From Streptomyces sp. AcH 505 (GTDB lineage Bacteria; Actinomycetota; Actinomycetes; Streptomycetales; Streptomycetaceae): 49,092 nt of DNA. This document shows positions 33,251-41,780 of the stretch, piece by piece (positions within the stretch are counted from its first letter, which is position 1; each line of letters begins with the position of its first letter). The position numbers and the translations under genes were made by a program. Where the stretch lies: the NCBI RefSeq assembly GCF_000818175.1, contig NZ_JTIY01000001.1, positions 4,693,259 to 4,742,350 of the forward strand. Direction: 5' to 3'. The notes below the pieces were generated by a model. It did not search any database, had not been told where the DNA came from, and saw only the letters and a program-made list of their open reading frames with translations.

Positions 33251-36244
33251 GTTCTCTTCGGTGTGCGGCCGCAGCCCGCGGGCCCGCTCGCGCAGTTCGA
33301 ACTTCTGGACCTTGCCGATGGGGTTGCGGGGGAGCGTCGCGATCGGCTCCAGCCGCTCGGGCCAGTACTGCTTGGCGACCTGGTGTTCGTCGAGATAGCG
33401 GCACATCGCATCGAATCCCAGCTCGGCGCCGTTTTTGACGACCACGAACGCGCAGGCCCGCTCGCCCAGCCGTTCGTCGGGCATCGCCACCACGGCGACG
33501 TCGTCGACCGCCGGGTGCGCGAACAGCAGTTGCTCGATCTCGGCGACGGGGATCTTCTCGCCGCCCCGGTTGATCACGTCCTTGACGCGTCCGGTGATCC
33601 GCAGGAAACCGGAGCCGTCGATGGTCGCCAGGTCGCCCGTGCGGTACCAGCCGTCCTCGGTGAAGACCTCGGCCGTCAGATCGGGCCTGCCCAGATAGCC
33701 GTCGAACACGGTGGGGGAGCGCAGTTCGAAGTTGCCCTCCTCGCCCGCCGGCAGCACCCGGCCCACTTCGTCGGTGACGCGCAGCTCGATGCCGTCCAGC
33801 GCGCGGCCGTCGGAGCCCCAGCGCTGTCCCGGCTCGTCGGACGGCGCCGACAGCGCGCCGAGACACGTCTCCGTCGTACCGAAGGCCCCGCACACGTCGG
33901 CGCCGAGCACCCGCCCCGCCCGCTCGGCCAGACCGCGCGGCACGGTCGCGCCGGTGGCCACGAAGATCCGCAGGGAGCGGGGTGTGTCGCCGCTCTCCTC
34001 CACCGTCCTGACCAGGTCGGAGAGGAACGGCGTCGCCGCCTGTACGAAGGTCGCGCCGTGCTCGTTCAGCGACCGCACGGCCCGCTCCGGGTCCCACTCG
34101 GACTGCAGGATCTGCGGTACGCCGAGGACGGTCGCCAGCACCATCCCGTACAGGAACCCGGTTTGGTGGGCGAGCGGCGACGGCACCCAGATCGCGTCGT
34201 ACGCGCCGAGCCCGAGGTGTCTGATCTCCATGGACGCGGCTCTGACCAGGTTCGCCGACGGCTGGGTCACGCCCTTGGGCTCGCCGGTGGTGCCCGAGGT
34301 GAACAGCAGCTGCGCCGTCATCGCGGGGGTGGGTTCGACCGCGTCGAGAGCCGCCCTGTCGATCGTCGTGTCCGCGAGCGCCTGCTCCCAGTCGTGTACG
34401 GCGGGGCCGCCGGCCGGGAAGTCCGGCAGCCGCGCGGGGCCCTTGGCCGAGGGGAGTACGACGACGTGTTCGAGCGCGGAGCTGTCCTCGGCCGGCAGGC
34501 CCACCAGCTCGTCGGCCGGGCGGCGCGAGCGGTAGCTGTCGGCCACCACCAGGACTCTGGCCCGCGAGCGGCGCAGTACGTGTCCGACCTCGCGCTCCCG
34601 GAAGAACGGGATGATCGGGCAGCACACCGCGCCGATCCGCAGGCACGCCAGGGACAGCACCACGAACTCGGCCCGGTTGGGGAGCTGGTAGGCGACGTGC
34701 TCACCCGGCCGCACCCCGAACCTCAGCAGTGTCGCCGCCGTCCGCTCGACCCGCTCGGCCAGCTCCCGCCAGCTGACGGTCTCGTCGCCGTCGGGCCGTA
34801 CGTCCACCACGGCGGTGTCCTCGGGGCGGGCGGCGGCCCGCCGCGCCAGCCACTCGGGCAGCGTGATCCGCGCCGCCAGCTCCGGCTTGCCGACTTCCTT
34901 CTCCAGCCGCCGGACCGCGGCCCTGCCGGGCCGGGTCCCGCCGTCCTCGACGGACATGGGCACTCCCAGGGTGTTCATCGCGTCGAGGAACGTCGGATAC
35001 GAGATCCGGTACGCGTTCGGGTAGGTGAGGGTCGAGTGGCCGCGGGCCCGGGAGGACGCCACGGCCAGCGACATCAGCACCCGGTGGTCGTTGAACGACG
35101 ACAGCTTCGCGCCGACCAGAGCGCCCACCCCGCGCACCCGCAGCGCGTCGCCGGACAGCTCCAGGTCGCCGCCCATGGCGTTGAGCTGGAGCATCGCCGC
35201 CGCCCTGTCGGACTCCTTGAGCCGGGTGTGCGCGATGTTCTCGAACACCGACTCGCCGTAGGCGAAGGTGCTGAGCGTGGCCAGGACCGGCAGCATGTCG
35301 GGCACGTCACGGCAGTCGACGGTGACGGCCTTCAGCTCGGGCGCCCGCTGCCTGATCCGTACCCCGCCCGCCGCCTCGTCCAGCTCCATGGGCACGCCCA
35401 TGGCCCGGGCGATGTCGAGGAAGTGGAACTCGGGGTGGTCGGCGGGGCCGCCTTCGAGCCGGTCCATGCCGCGCAGCAGCACGTCGGACGGGTGCAGGGC
35501 GGCGGCGGCGATGCCGAAGGCGGCCGAGCCGATGTCGGGCGGCAGCGTCAGCTCGGTGGGCGTGGCCTCCTGCCCGGGGGCGATGTCGAAGCGCCGCCAG
35601 TCGGCGGAGACGCTCACCTCAAGGCCGAACTGCCGCATCATCGCGACGGTCAGCTCCAGGTAGGAGCGCTCGTTCAGCTCGCCCTCGACCTCGATGGTGG
35701 TGGGCCCCGTCGCGAACGGCGCGAGCAGGATCAGCCCCGAGATCCACTGCGAGAGCGTCCCGGCGATCCGGACATGGCCACCGGCCGGCCGGCTGCCCCG
35801 GACATGCACCGGCGGGCAGTCGTCGGCCGACTCCAGCTCGACCCCGAGCTGCCGCAGCGCCGTCAGCAGCGGACCGACGGGCCGGCGCCTGAAGTACTTC
35901 TGGCCGGTCACGGTGACCGGCCGGTCGGAGAGCGCGGCGAGGCCGATCATGAAATAGAGGGTGGTGCCGGAGCTGCCCGCCGACACGGCGGCGCGGCGGG
36001 GCCGGTAGCGGCCGCCGAGCCCGTGCACCACGAACGTGTCACCGTCCGTCGTGATCTTGACACCGAGGCCGCGCAACAGCCCCACGGTGTACTGGACATG
36101 CCGGGCGTCGGAGAGCCCGTGCACCCGGCTGACCCCGTCGGCGAGCGAGGCGAGGATCAGCGCGCGGTGCGCGTGGTACTTGGAATTGGGGACGAGGACT
36201 TCACCGGTCAGCTGGTGCTGGATCCCCTTGACGAGAAGATGCAT
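33245..36244 (-). CDS. EPSP-synthase-like/acyl-CoA ligase fusion of CHC-CoA biosynthesis (PlmJK-like)
   Basis: A 999-residue two-domain protein. Residues about 1-430 have the EPSP synthase fold: K22 and R27 in SKYHAHR, SSGTT at 91-95, RRRPVG at 119-124, SQW at 165-167, PD at 315-316, RLKESDR at 341-347 and NDHR at 385-388. The usual Arg in TAMR is Tyr97 and the Lys before TFP is Ile, so it may not make EPSP. Residues about 455-999 are an ANL ligase with TSGTTGEPKG at 649-658, YRTGDLATIDGSGF and GRVKDVINRGGEKI. The same activities start the route from shikimate to cyclohexanecarboxyl-CoA in ansatrienin/phoslactomycin clusters. First gene of the six-gene - strand run. Confidence 0.87.
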   Translation of the reverse strand: MHLLVKGIQHQLTGEVLVPNSKYHAHRALILASLADGVSRVHGLSDARHVQYTVGLLRGLGVKITTDGDTFVVHGLGGRYRPRRAAVSAGSSGTTLYFMIGLAALSDRPVTVTGQKYFRRRPVGPLLTALRQLGVELESADDCPPVHVRGSRPAGGHVRIAGTLSQWISGLILLAPFATGPTTIEVEGELNERSYLELTVAMMRQFGLEVSVSADWRRFDIAPGQEATPTELTLPPDIGSAAFGIAAAALHPSDVLLRGMDRLEGGPADHPEFHFLDIARAMGVPMELDEAAGGVRIRQRAPELKAVTVDCRDVPDMLPVLATLSTFAYGESVFENIAHTRLKESDRAAAMLQLNAMGGDLELSGDALRVRGVGALVGAKLSSFNDHRVLMSLAVASSRARGHSTLTYPNAYRISYPTFLDAMNTLGVPMSVEDGGTRPGRAAVRRLEKEVGKPELAARITLPEWLARRAAARPEDTAVVDVRPDGDETVSWRELAERVERTAATLLRFGVRPGEHVAYQLPNRAEFVVLSLACLRIGAVCCPIIPFFREREVGHVLRRSRARVLVVADSYRSRRPADELVGLPAEDSSALEHVVVLPSAKGPARLPDFPAGGPAVHDWEQALADTTIDRAALDAVEPTPAMTAQLLFTSGTTGEPKGVTQPSANLVRAASMEIRHLGLGAYDAIWVPSPLAHQTGFLYGMVLATVLGVPQILQSEWDPERAVRSLNEHGATFVQAATPFLSDLVRTVEESGDTPRSLRIFVATGATVPRGLAERAGRVLGADVCGAFGTTETCLGALSAPSDEPGQRWGSDGRALDGIELRVTDEVGRVLPAGEEGNFELRSPTVFDGYLGRPDLTAEVFTEDGWYRTGDLATIDGSGFLRITGRVKDVINRGGEKIPVAEIEQLLFAHPAVDDVAVVAMPDERLGERACAFVVVKNGAELGFDAMCRYLDEHQVAKQYWPERLEPIATLPRNPIGKVQKFELRERARGLRPHTEENH

Positions 36245-36879
36245 GTGGGCGTGCTACTCCCTGGCCATGGGCGGGCACACCGCGTCACGGAGCGCAGGCG
36301 GCGGAGCCCCACGGCCGCCGGGCGCGGGGCGCCGGGGCAGCACGAACAGGGCCTCGGACGCCGGAGTGCCGTGGCTCGGTGTTGGAACCGTCCGCAAGAC
36401 GGCAGTGGTTACGTTATGAAACCGGGCGCGGTCAGACGTGTGACATCGCCGGTCGATCCGAGGAGTAGCCCATACGAGGGATGTCGGACCTGGCCGGTGC
36501 CTGCCGCTGGTTCGGGTGATGTGTGGGGAGCGCCGGGTGAGCGCTCGCGGGGGCTAATCGCCGTGCGCGGGTGGCGACATCCGGCGACGCGGGGAACAGA
36601 TCGGACGGCTGTCATGGCGCGGGGCCCGTGCGGTGGGGCCCACTGGTCGTGGCAGTTGCCGAGGTGCGCTCGTACGGTCCGGGCGGGACCGTACGGGGAA
36701 GAGCGTCCGGATGACGAGCCCGCGCGTGCCGGCGCCGGGGAGGCGGGGGCGGTGCAGAGGGTGCTCAGTCATACGAGCTTTATATCAATGCTTTGTACAT
36801 CTATCCATCCTGCCCCTGGTCCGGGCCGCGCGTAGGCTGCGGCCAGGGATTCCGTCGCTGGGTGAAGGGACGAGTAACC
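36245..36879. other. 635-bp divergent regulatory region between CHC cassette and mycofactocin-type SDR
   Basis: No convincing gene is seen in either strand. It must hold the promoter of the long minus-strand operon and that of the SDR at 36880. The segment 36765-36805 is markedly AT-rich (ATACGAGCTTTATATCAATG and following), unlike its surroundings, and is the likely promoter or operator zone of the SDR gene. A second AT-rich patch at 36408-36422 could serve the operon at 36244. Sites within are not resolved by eye. Confidence 0.5.
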
Positions 36880-37695
36880 ATGGCTGGACGACTGACCGGG
36901 AAGGTCGCATTCATCACCGGCGCCGCACGGGGGCAGGGCCGGGCGCACGCGGTGCGGCTGGCGAGCGAGGGGGCCGACATCGTCGCGGTCGACCTGGCGG
37001 GGCCGCTGCCGCACGTGCCGTACGATTCGCCGACTCCGGCCGACCTCGAAGAGACCGTACGGCTGGTCGAGGCGCAGGACCGGCGGATCGTCGCCGAGCG
37101 CTGCGACGTACGGGACCTCGAAGCGATGCGCGCCGCCGTCGACAGGGCCGTCGCCGAACTCGGCCGGCTGGACGTCGTGGTGGCCAACGCCGGCATCTGT
37201 ATCCCGGCGGCCTGGGACCGGACGACGCCCGCGGTGTTCCAGGACACGATGGACATCAATGTCGTCGGCGTCTGGAACACCGTCATGGTCGGAGCCCCGC
37301 ACCTGATCGCGGCAGGCGGCGGCTCGATCATCCTGACCAGCTCCTACGCGGGCAAGAAGATGCAGCCGTTCATGGTCCACTACACGGCCAGCAAACACGC
37401 CGTGACGGGCATGACCCGCGCCTTCGCCGCGGAACTCGGCCCGCACCGGATCCGGGTCAACAGCGTCCACCCCGGAGCGGTCAACACCCCGATGGGCTCG
37501 GGCCGGATGGTCGAGGAACTCGACGCGGCGTCGCAGACGAACCCGCCGCTCGCCGCGATGGGCACCCCGTTCCTGCCGCAGTGGTCGGCGGAGCCGGAGG
37601 AGATCGCTGCGACGGTGGCGTTCCTCGCCTCCGACGACGCGGGCTACATCACGGCCGAGCACATCAGCATCGACGGCGGCGCCCAGTACTACTAG
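36880..37695 (+). CDS. mycofactocin-type SDR oxidoreductase (copy 1)
   Basis: A 271-residue SDR with the pattern of mycofactocin-coupled enzymes: KVAFITGAARGQGRAHAVRLASEGADIVAVDL, then a long insertion, QDRRIVAERCDVRDLEAM, VVANAGI, SIILTSSYAG, catalytic YTASKHAV and the C-terminal YITAEHISIDGGAQYY. Such enzymes keep their nicotinamide bound and pass electrons to mycofactocin. Start at ATG 36880 after GAAGGGA. It converges with mftG, 12 bp between stops. Its substrate is unknown; the adjacent CHC cassette is divergent. Confidence 0.87.
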   Translation: MAGRLTGKVAFITGAARGQGRAHAVRLASEGADIVAVDLAGPLPHVPYDSPTPADLEETVRLVEAQDRRIVAERCDVRDLEAMRAAVDRAVAELGRLDVVVANAGICIPAAWDRTTPAVFQDTMDINVVGVWNTVMVGAPHLIAAGGGSIILTSSYAGKKMQPFMVHYTASKHAVTGMTRAFAAELGPHRIRVNSVHPGAVNTPMGSGRMVEELDAASQTNPPLAAMGTPFLPQWSAEPEEIAATVAFLASDDAGYITAEHISIDGGAQYY

Positions 37696-37707
37696 GGCCT
37701 ACTGGAC

Positions 37708-39270
37708 CTAAGGGCTGTCCGGACGGCGCATCGCGGCGGCCACGACCTCGCCCACCAGCACCGCCGTCGCCGCGGGGCCGCGCAGCGGGGCCGTCGGCAG
37801 GATCGATGTGTCCGCGACGCGCAGTCCGCTGACCCCGTACACCCTGCCGTACTGGTCGACGACCGCGCCCGGATCGTCCGGCGGCCCCATCGGCGCGCTC
37901 GCGCAGGCGTGCACCGACGTGCCGAGCCGGCCGGCGATCCACCGGTCGAGCGCGCCGTCGTCGGCGAGGATCCGCGGATCCGGTCCGGCCCGCCCCGCGG
38001 CGACGGCGCCGAACGCGCGCGACGCGATCACCGCAGCCGTCACCCGTACCGCCTCGCGCATCCTGCGCCTGCTGTCGGCCGTGGACAGATAGCCGTAGTC
38101 GATCCGCGGCGGCACCCCGGGGTCGGCGGACACCAGCCGCAGCTTCCCCACGGACTCCGGTGCCTGGACGGAGACGAGGAACGGCAGGGGTGCGCCCGGG
38201 ACCGCCGTCGTCCCGCCGACCAGGCCCGCCATCGGCACCAGCGACTGCAGGATCTCCAGATCGCCGGAGTGCCCGCCGTCCGACGACGACAGGTGGAGGC
38301 TCCCGCCCAGCCAGTTGCCTTCGGGCGCCGGCAGCTCGGACGAGGGAGCCCACTCGACGACGACCTGCGGATGGTCGCCGAAGCCCGCGCCCACGCCCGG
38401 GGCGTGCCGTACGACCGGCACCCCGAGCCGTTCGAGGTCGGCGCGCGGGCCGATGCCCGAGAGCAGCAGCAACTGCGGCGAGGCGAAGGCCCCGGCGCAG
38501 AGCACGACCTCACCGGCCCGTACGGTCTCCCGCCGGCCGGCGCGCTCCAGCTCGACGCCGACGGCGCGGGCGCCCGCCGTCCCGCCGCCCTCGACCAGGA
38601 CCCGCAGGACCGTGCTGTCGCCGCTGACAGCGAGGTTGGGCCGGGCAAACGCGTCGAGCAGATAGCTGAGACCGGTGTTCACCCGGACACCCGCGTCCGT
38701 GTTCGTCGGCACGGGACCGAAGCCGGGCGCGCCCTGGTCGTTCTTGTCGGGCTCGGCGGGAAAGCCCAGCTCGGCGGCGGCGGCGCCGAACGCGGCCGCC
38801 GCGGGGTGGCCGAGCGAGGTGCGCCGGACCCTGACCGGACCCGAACCGCCGTGCACCGCCGACGAGCCGTGGTCCAGGTCGGTCTCCAGGCCGCGCAGGA
38901 ACGGCAGGACCCGGTCGAAGGACCAGGCGTCGTTGCCGGCCGCCGCCCACCGGTCGAAGTCGGCGCGCCTGGCGCGGACGAAGTACCCGCCGTTGATCGT
39001 GGTCGAGCCGCCGAGGAACCGGCCCCTGACGACGGTGTACGGGCGCTCCGGCGTGAGGTGCGCCGGATACTCCGTACCGGCGGGGTGGCCCGGCCAGGCG
39101 CCCGGGACCAGCCGCCCGTCCAGCAGTCCGGGCCCGAAGCCGGCCGCGCGCAGCGGTACGGGTCCGGCCTCCACCAGCAGCACCCGGCGGTCGCCGTCCT
39201 CGCTGAGCCGCGCGGCGAGCGGCGCTCCGCTCGCCCCCGCGCCGACGACCACCACGTCGTGCCGGATCAC
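37708..39270 (-). CDS. mftG: GMC-family oxidoreductase, mycofactocin-associated
   Basis: A 520-residue GMC flavoprotein. The FAD motif is VVVGAGASGAPLAARLSEDG, then RGRFLGGSTTINGGYFVRA (GMC signature 1), LCAGAFASPQLLLLSGIG (GMC signature 2) and the C-terminal YGVSGLRVADTSILPTAPLRGPAATAVLVGE. It begins at GTG 39270, overlapping the mftR stop by 4 bp. MftG is the dehydrogenase thought to reoxidise reduced mycofactocin and link it to respiration. Its C-terminal HACASAPMG segment is the usual GMC active-site His region. It lies divergently from mftABC, head to head with the promoter at 39900-40000. Confidence 0.86.
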   Translation of the reverse strand: MIRHDVVVVGAGASGAPLAARLSEDGDRRVLLVEAGPVPLRAAGFGPGLLDGRLVPGAWPGHPAGTEYPAHLTPERPYTVVRGRFLGGSTTINGGYFVRARRADFDRWAAAGNDAWSFDRVLPFLRGLETDLDHGSSAVHGGSGPVRVRRTSLGHPAAAAFGAAAAELGFPAEPDKNDQGAPGFGPVPTNTDAGVRVNTGLSYLLDAFARPNLAVSGDSTVLRVLVEGGGTAGARAVGVELERAGRRETVRAGEVVLCAGAFASPQLLLLSGIGPRADLERLGVPVVRHAPGVGAGFGDHPQVVVEWAPSSELPAPEGNWLGGSLHLSSSDGGHSGDLEILQSLVPMAGLVGGTTAVPGAPLPFLVSVQAPESVGKLRLVSADPGVPPRIDYGYLSTADSRRRMREAVRVTAAVIASRAFGAVAAGRAGPDPRILADDGALDRWIAGRLGTSVHACASAPMGPPDDPGAVVDQYGRVYGVSGLRVADTSILPTAPLRGPAATAVLVGEVVAAAMRRPDSP

Positions 39271-39887
39271 CTGGGCGGGTCCTCGGCGAAGGTCTCGCTC
39301 AGCACGTCGAACGCCGACCACAGCAGCTCCCGCAGATCGCTGCCGTCCCGTCTGAGCCACTGCTCGTACGCGGACAGCGAGGCGGCCAGGAACGTCCAGG
39401 CGATCACCTGCGGCCGCAGATCGTCCTCGGACACACCGAGTCTGCGGGCGGCGTACTCGGCGACCACCTGCCGCCAGGACGCGTAGCGCAGCGTCGAGTG
39501 CGCGACCAGCGACGGCACGTTCAGCAGGAGGTCCATCCGGCGTTTGTGGTACTCGATCTCCTCGGCGGGGAACTGGTTGAACTCGACGATGGCGGAGCGC
39601 AGCGCGTCCAGCAGGGGGGTCTCCTGCGGGGTGGCGCGCAGATACTCGCGCATCTGCTCCACGAGGTCGTCGAAGTCGCCCCACGGGACGTCGTTCTTCG
39701 ACCGGAAGTAGCGGAAGAAGGTGCGCCGCCCGATGCCGGACGCGTTGGCTATGTCGTCCACCGTCGTCTCGGCGAAGCCGCGTTCCACGAAGAGCTGGAG
39801 CGCGACATGGCTCAGCTCGCCCACCGACGTCGATGGCTGTCTGCCGGCGCGCGCCGCAGGCCGTGGGACGCCGGCTGAGGAAGTCAC
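39267..39887 (-). CDS. mftR: mycofactocin-system TetR regulator
   Basis: A 206-residue TetR-type regulator. The helix-turn-helix lies in ALQLFVERGFAETTVDDIANASGIGRRTFFRYFRSKNDVPWGDF, a pattern specific to MftR (the RTFFRYFRSKNDVPWGDFD part). GTG 39885-39887 is chosen because GGGAAAG precedes it at the right distance. The ATG at 39923 falls inside the promoter palindrome and lacks a ribosome site. It is the first gene of the mftR-mftG pair and divergent from mftA. It probably represses both and may respond to acyl-CoA, as shown for mycobacterial MftR. Confidence 0.86.
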   Translation of the reverse strand: MTSSAGVPRPAARAGRQPSTSVGELSHVALQLFVERGFAETTVDDIANASGIGRRTFFRYFRSKNDVPWGDFDDLVEQMREYLRATPQETPLLDALRSAIVEFNQFPAEEIEYHKRRMDLLLNVPSLVAHSTLRYASWRQVVAEYAARRLGVSEDDLRPQVIAWTFLAASLSAYEQWLRRDGSDLRELLWSAFDVLSETFAEDPPR

Positions 39888-39918
39888 ATCTTTCCCTTTC
39901 TTCCATTTGACACCGGGT

Positions 39919-39932
39919 GCCATTACAGTGGC
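39919..39932. promoter_or_regulatory. palindrome in the mftR/mftA divergent promoter
   Basis: GCCATTACAGTGGC has 4-bp arms GCCA/TGGC around TTACAG. TTGACA at 39907-39912 is a good -35 box beside it for the mftA direction. Position between the two divergent transcripts makes it a candidate MftR operator. Confidence 0.4.
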
Positions 39933-39999
39933 GATTATCAGGCAGACAGGGACCGGCGGCCAGCCGGTACCGCGTCATCAAGCCGCAGAGGAGCATCGT

Positions 40000-40152
40000 A
40001 TGAACGACCTCCAGATTGTCCCTTCCGGCGAGCAGTCCAGCGCTTCCGACGCCGCCGCGACAGCCGACACCGCACCGCGTCCCGATTCCGTCATCGAGGC
40101 CGACGACCTCGTCGAGGAGATCTCGATCGACGGCATGTGCGGCGTCTACTAG
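40000..40152 (+). CDS. mftA: mycofactocin precursor peptide
   Basis: A 50-residue peptide that ends in IDGMCGVY, the invariant C-terminus of MftA whose last Val-Tyr is turned into the redox core. The leader is acidic and Ala/Ser rich, with EADDLVEEISIDG before the core. AGAGGAG precedes the ATG at 40000, a strong ribosome site, as expected for a peptide made in excess of its enzymes. MftB binds the leader and delivers it to MftC; both are encoded directly downstream. Function is secure. Confidence 0.96.
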   Translation: MNDLQIVPSGEQSSASDAAATADTAPRPDSVIEADDLVEEISIDGMCGVY

Positions 40153-40171
40153 CCGCCGCGCCGTGACCGGC

Positions 40172-40438
40172 ATGGACATCGATCGTCCCTGGGACCTGCA
40201 TCCGCAGGTCTCGGTACGGCCCGAACCCTTCGGTGCGCTGCTGTACCACTTCGGGACGCGCAAACTCTCGTTCCTCAAGGACCGCCGCCTGCTGACCGTC
40301 GTCCAGTCACTCGCGGACGCTCCCACCGCGCGGGCCGCGTGCACGGCCGCCGGTGTCGCCGAGCCCGAAGTGCCGCGCTACAGCCGGGCTCTCGCGACGC
40401 TCGCCCAGTCGTCGATGGTGGTGGAAAGGATCTCATGA
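40172..40438 (+). CDS. mftB: mycofactocin peptide chaperone
   Basis: An 88-residue PqqD-like RiPP recognition element. It contains WDLHPQVSVRPEPFGALLYHFGTRKLSFLKDRRLLTVVQSL, the conserved MftB core. It binds MftA and presents it to MftC. ATG 40172 is used; GTG 40163 is also possible. Its stop overlaps the mftC start (ATGA, 40435-40438). No enzymatic motif is expected. Confidence 0.93.
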   Translation: MDIDRPWDLHPQVSVRPEPFGALLYHFGTRKLSFLKDRRLLTVVQSLADAPTARAACTAAGVAEPEVPRYSRALATLAQSSMVVERIS

Positions 40439-41682
40439 CCGCGCTCCAGGACACTCCCACCCGCAGTGCGGGCAGCAAGCCGCTCGTCGACCTGTTCGAG
40501 TACGGGCTCGACGCGCCGATCTGTCTCACCTGGGAGCTCACGTACGCCTGCAACCTCTCCTGCACCCACTGCCTGTCCAGCTCGGGACGGCGCGACCCGC
40601 GCGAACTGAGCACGGCTGAGGCGAAGGCGGTGATCGACGAGCTCGAACGCATGCAGGTCTTCTACGTCAACATCGGCGGCGGCGAACCGACGGTACGCGC
40701 CGATTTCTGGGAGCTCGTGGACTATGCCACAGCCCATCACGTGGGCGTGAAATTCTCCACGAACGGCGTGAAGATCACCCCGGAGGTGGCCGAGCGGCTC
40801 GCCCGGAACTCCTACGTCGACGTGCAGATCTCCCTCGACGGCGCGACCGCCGAGGTCAACGACGCCGTACGCGGCCCCGGTTCGTACGACATGGCCCTGC
40901 AGGCCATGGCCAATCTCTCCGCCGCAGGGATGGAGAACTTCAAACTGTCCGTCGTCTGCACCCGGCACAACATCCCGCAGATGGACGAGTTCAAGGAGAT
41001 CGCCGACCGCTACGGGGCCCAGCTCAGGCTGACCCGGCTGCGCCCCTCGGGCCGCGGCGCCGACGTGTGGGACGAGCTGCACCCCACCCGCGACCAGCAA
41101 CGCGAACTGTACGACTGGCTCGTGGCGCACGGCGACAGCGTGCTGACCGGTGACTCGTTCTTCCACCTCTCCGCCTTCGGGGAGGCGCTGCCCGGGCTCA
41201 ACCTGTGCGGCGCCGGACGTGTCGTCTGCCTGATCGACCCGATCGGCGACGTCTACGCCTGCCCGTTCGCGATCCACGACGAATTCCTCGCCGGCAACAT
41301 CCGTACCCCGGGCGGCTTCACCGGCGTCTGGCGGCAGTCCGAGCTGTTCCAGCGGCTGCGCCAACCGCAGTCCGGGGGAGCCTGCGCCTCCTGCCAGTTC
41401 TTCGACACCTGCAAGGGCGGGTGCATGGCGGCGAAGTTCTTCACGGGCCTTCCGCTGGACGGCCCCGACCCCGAGTGCGTCCAGGGGTACGGCGAGCAGC
41501 TGCTCGCCGGCCGCACTTCACAGACTCCCGTCCCGAAATCCTCGGCGGATCACTCCCACCGCACCACCCGGGCCGCGCGCCCGGGTCCGGTGGCCCTGAC
41601 CCTCACCCGCCGCGCGGAGCTGGACGGGCCTCCGGTCAGCGACTGCGCCGAGAGCCCGCTCGCCGGGTTCCGGCCGGAGTAG
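40435..41682 (+). CDS. mftC: mycofactocin radical SAM maturase
   Basis: A 415-residue radical SAM enzyme. The [4Fe-4S]-SAM motif CNLSCTHC is at residues 39-46. NIGGGEPT follows, then the SPASM-type auxiliary cluster cysteines in LCGAGRVVCLIDPIGDVYACPF, CASCQFFDTCKGGC and DPEC near 270-350. MftC decarboxylates the C-terminal Tyr of MftA and links it to the penultimate Val, forming the core lactam. Translationally coupled to mftB. The C-terminus from about residue 360 is a poorly conserved basic extension. Confidence 0.95.
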   Translation: MTALQDTPTRSAGSKPLVDLFEYGLDAPICLTWELTYACNLSCTHCLSSSGRRDPRELSTAEAKAVIDELERMQVFYVNIGGGEPTVRADFWELVDYATAHHVGVKFSTNGVKITPEVAERLARNSYVDVQISLDGATAEVNDAVRGPGSYDMALQAMANLSAAGMENFKLSVVCTRHNIPQMDEFKEIADRYGAQLRLTRLRPSGRGADVWDELHPTRDQQRELYDWLVAHGDSVLTGDSFFHLSAFGEALPGLNLCGAGRVVCLIDPIGDVYACPFAIHDEFLAGNIRTPGGFTGVWRQSELFQRLRQPQSGGACASCQFFDTCKGGCMAAKFFTGLPLDGPDPECVQGYGEQLLAGRTSQTPVPKSSADHSHRTTRAARPGPVALTLTRRAELDGPPVSDCAESPLAGFRPE

Positions 41683-41780
41683 CCGGCCCCGGAGCAGCAC
41701 AACACCACAGCCCGCACAGGCGCGTTCGACGGGAACGCGTCTCTGCGCGATGGCGAAATATGATGAGAAAGGTGCACGTA

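Noticed and set aside
36409-36615. Small minus frame of 68 codons in the 635-bp gap
   Set aside because: No ribosome site, Pro/Arg-rich composition and no recognisable domain.
32135-36835. A 1566-codon + frame opposite the CHC genes
   Set aside because: Antisense shadow of high-GC codons; low-complexity composition without motifs, while the minus frames carry complete enzyme signatures.
39888-39923. An ATG start for mftR at 39923
   Set aside because: No ribosome site, and it would put the start inside the promoter palindrome. GTG 39887 has a clear purine-rich site.
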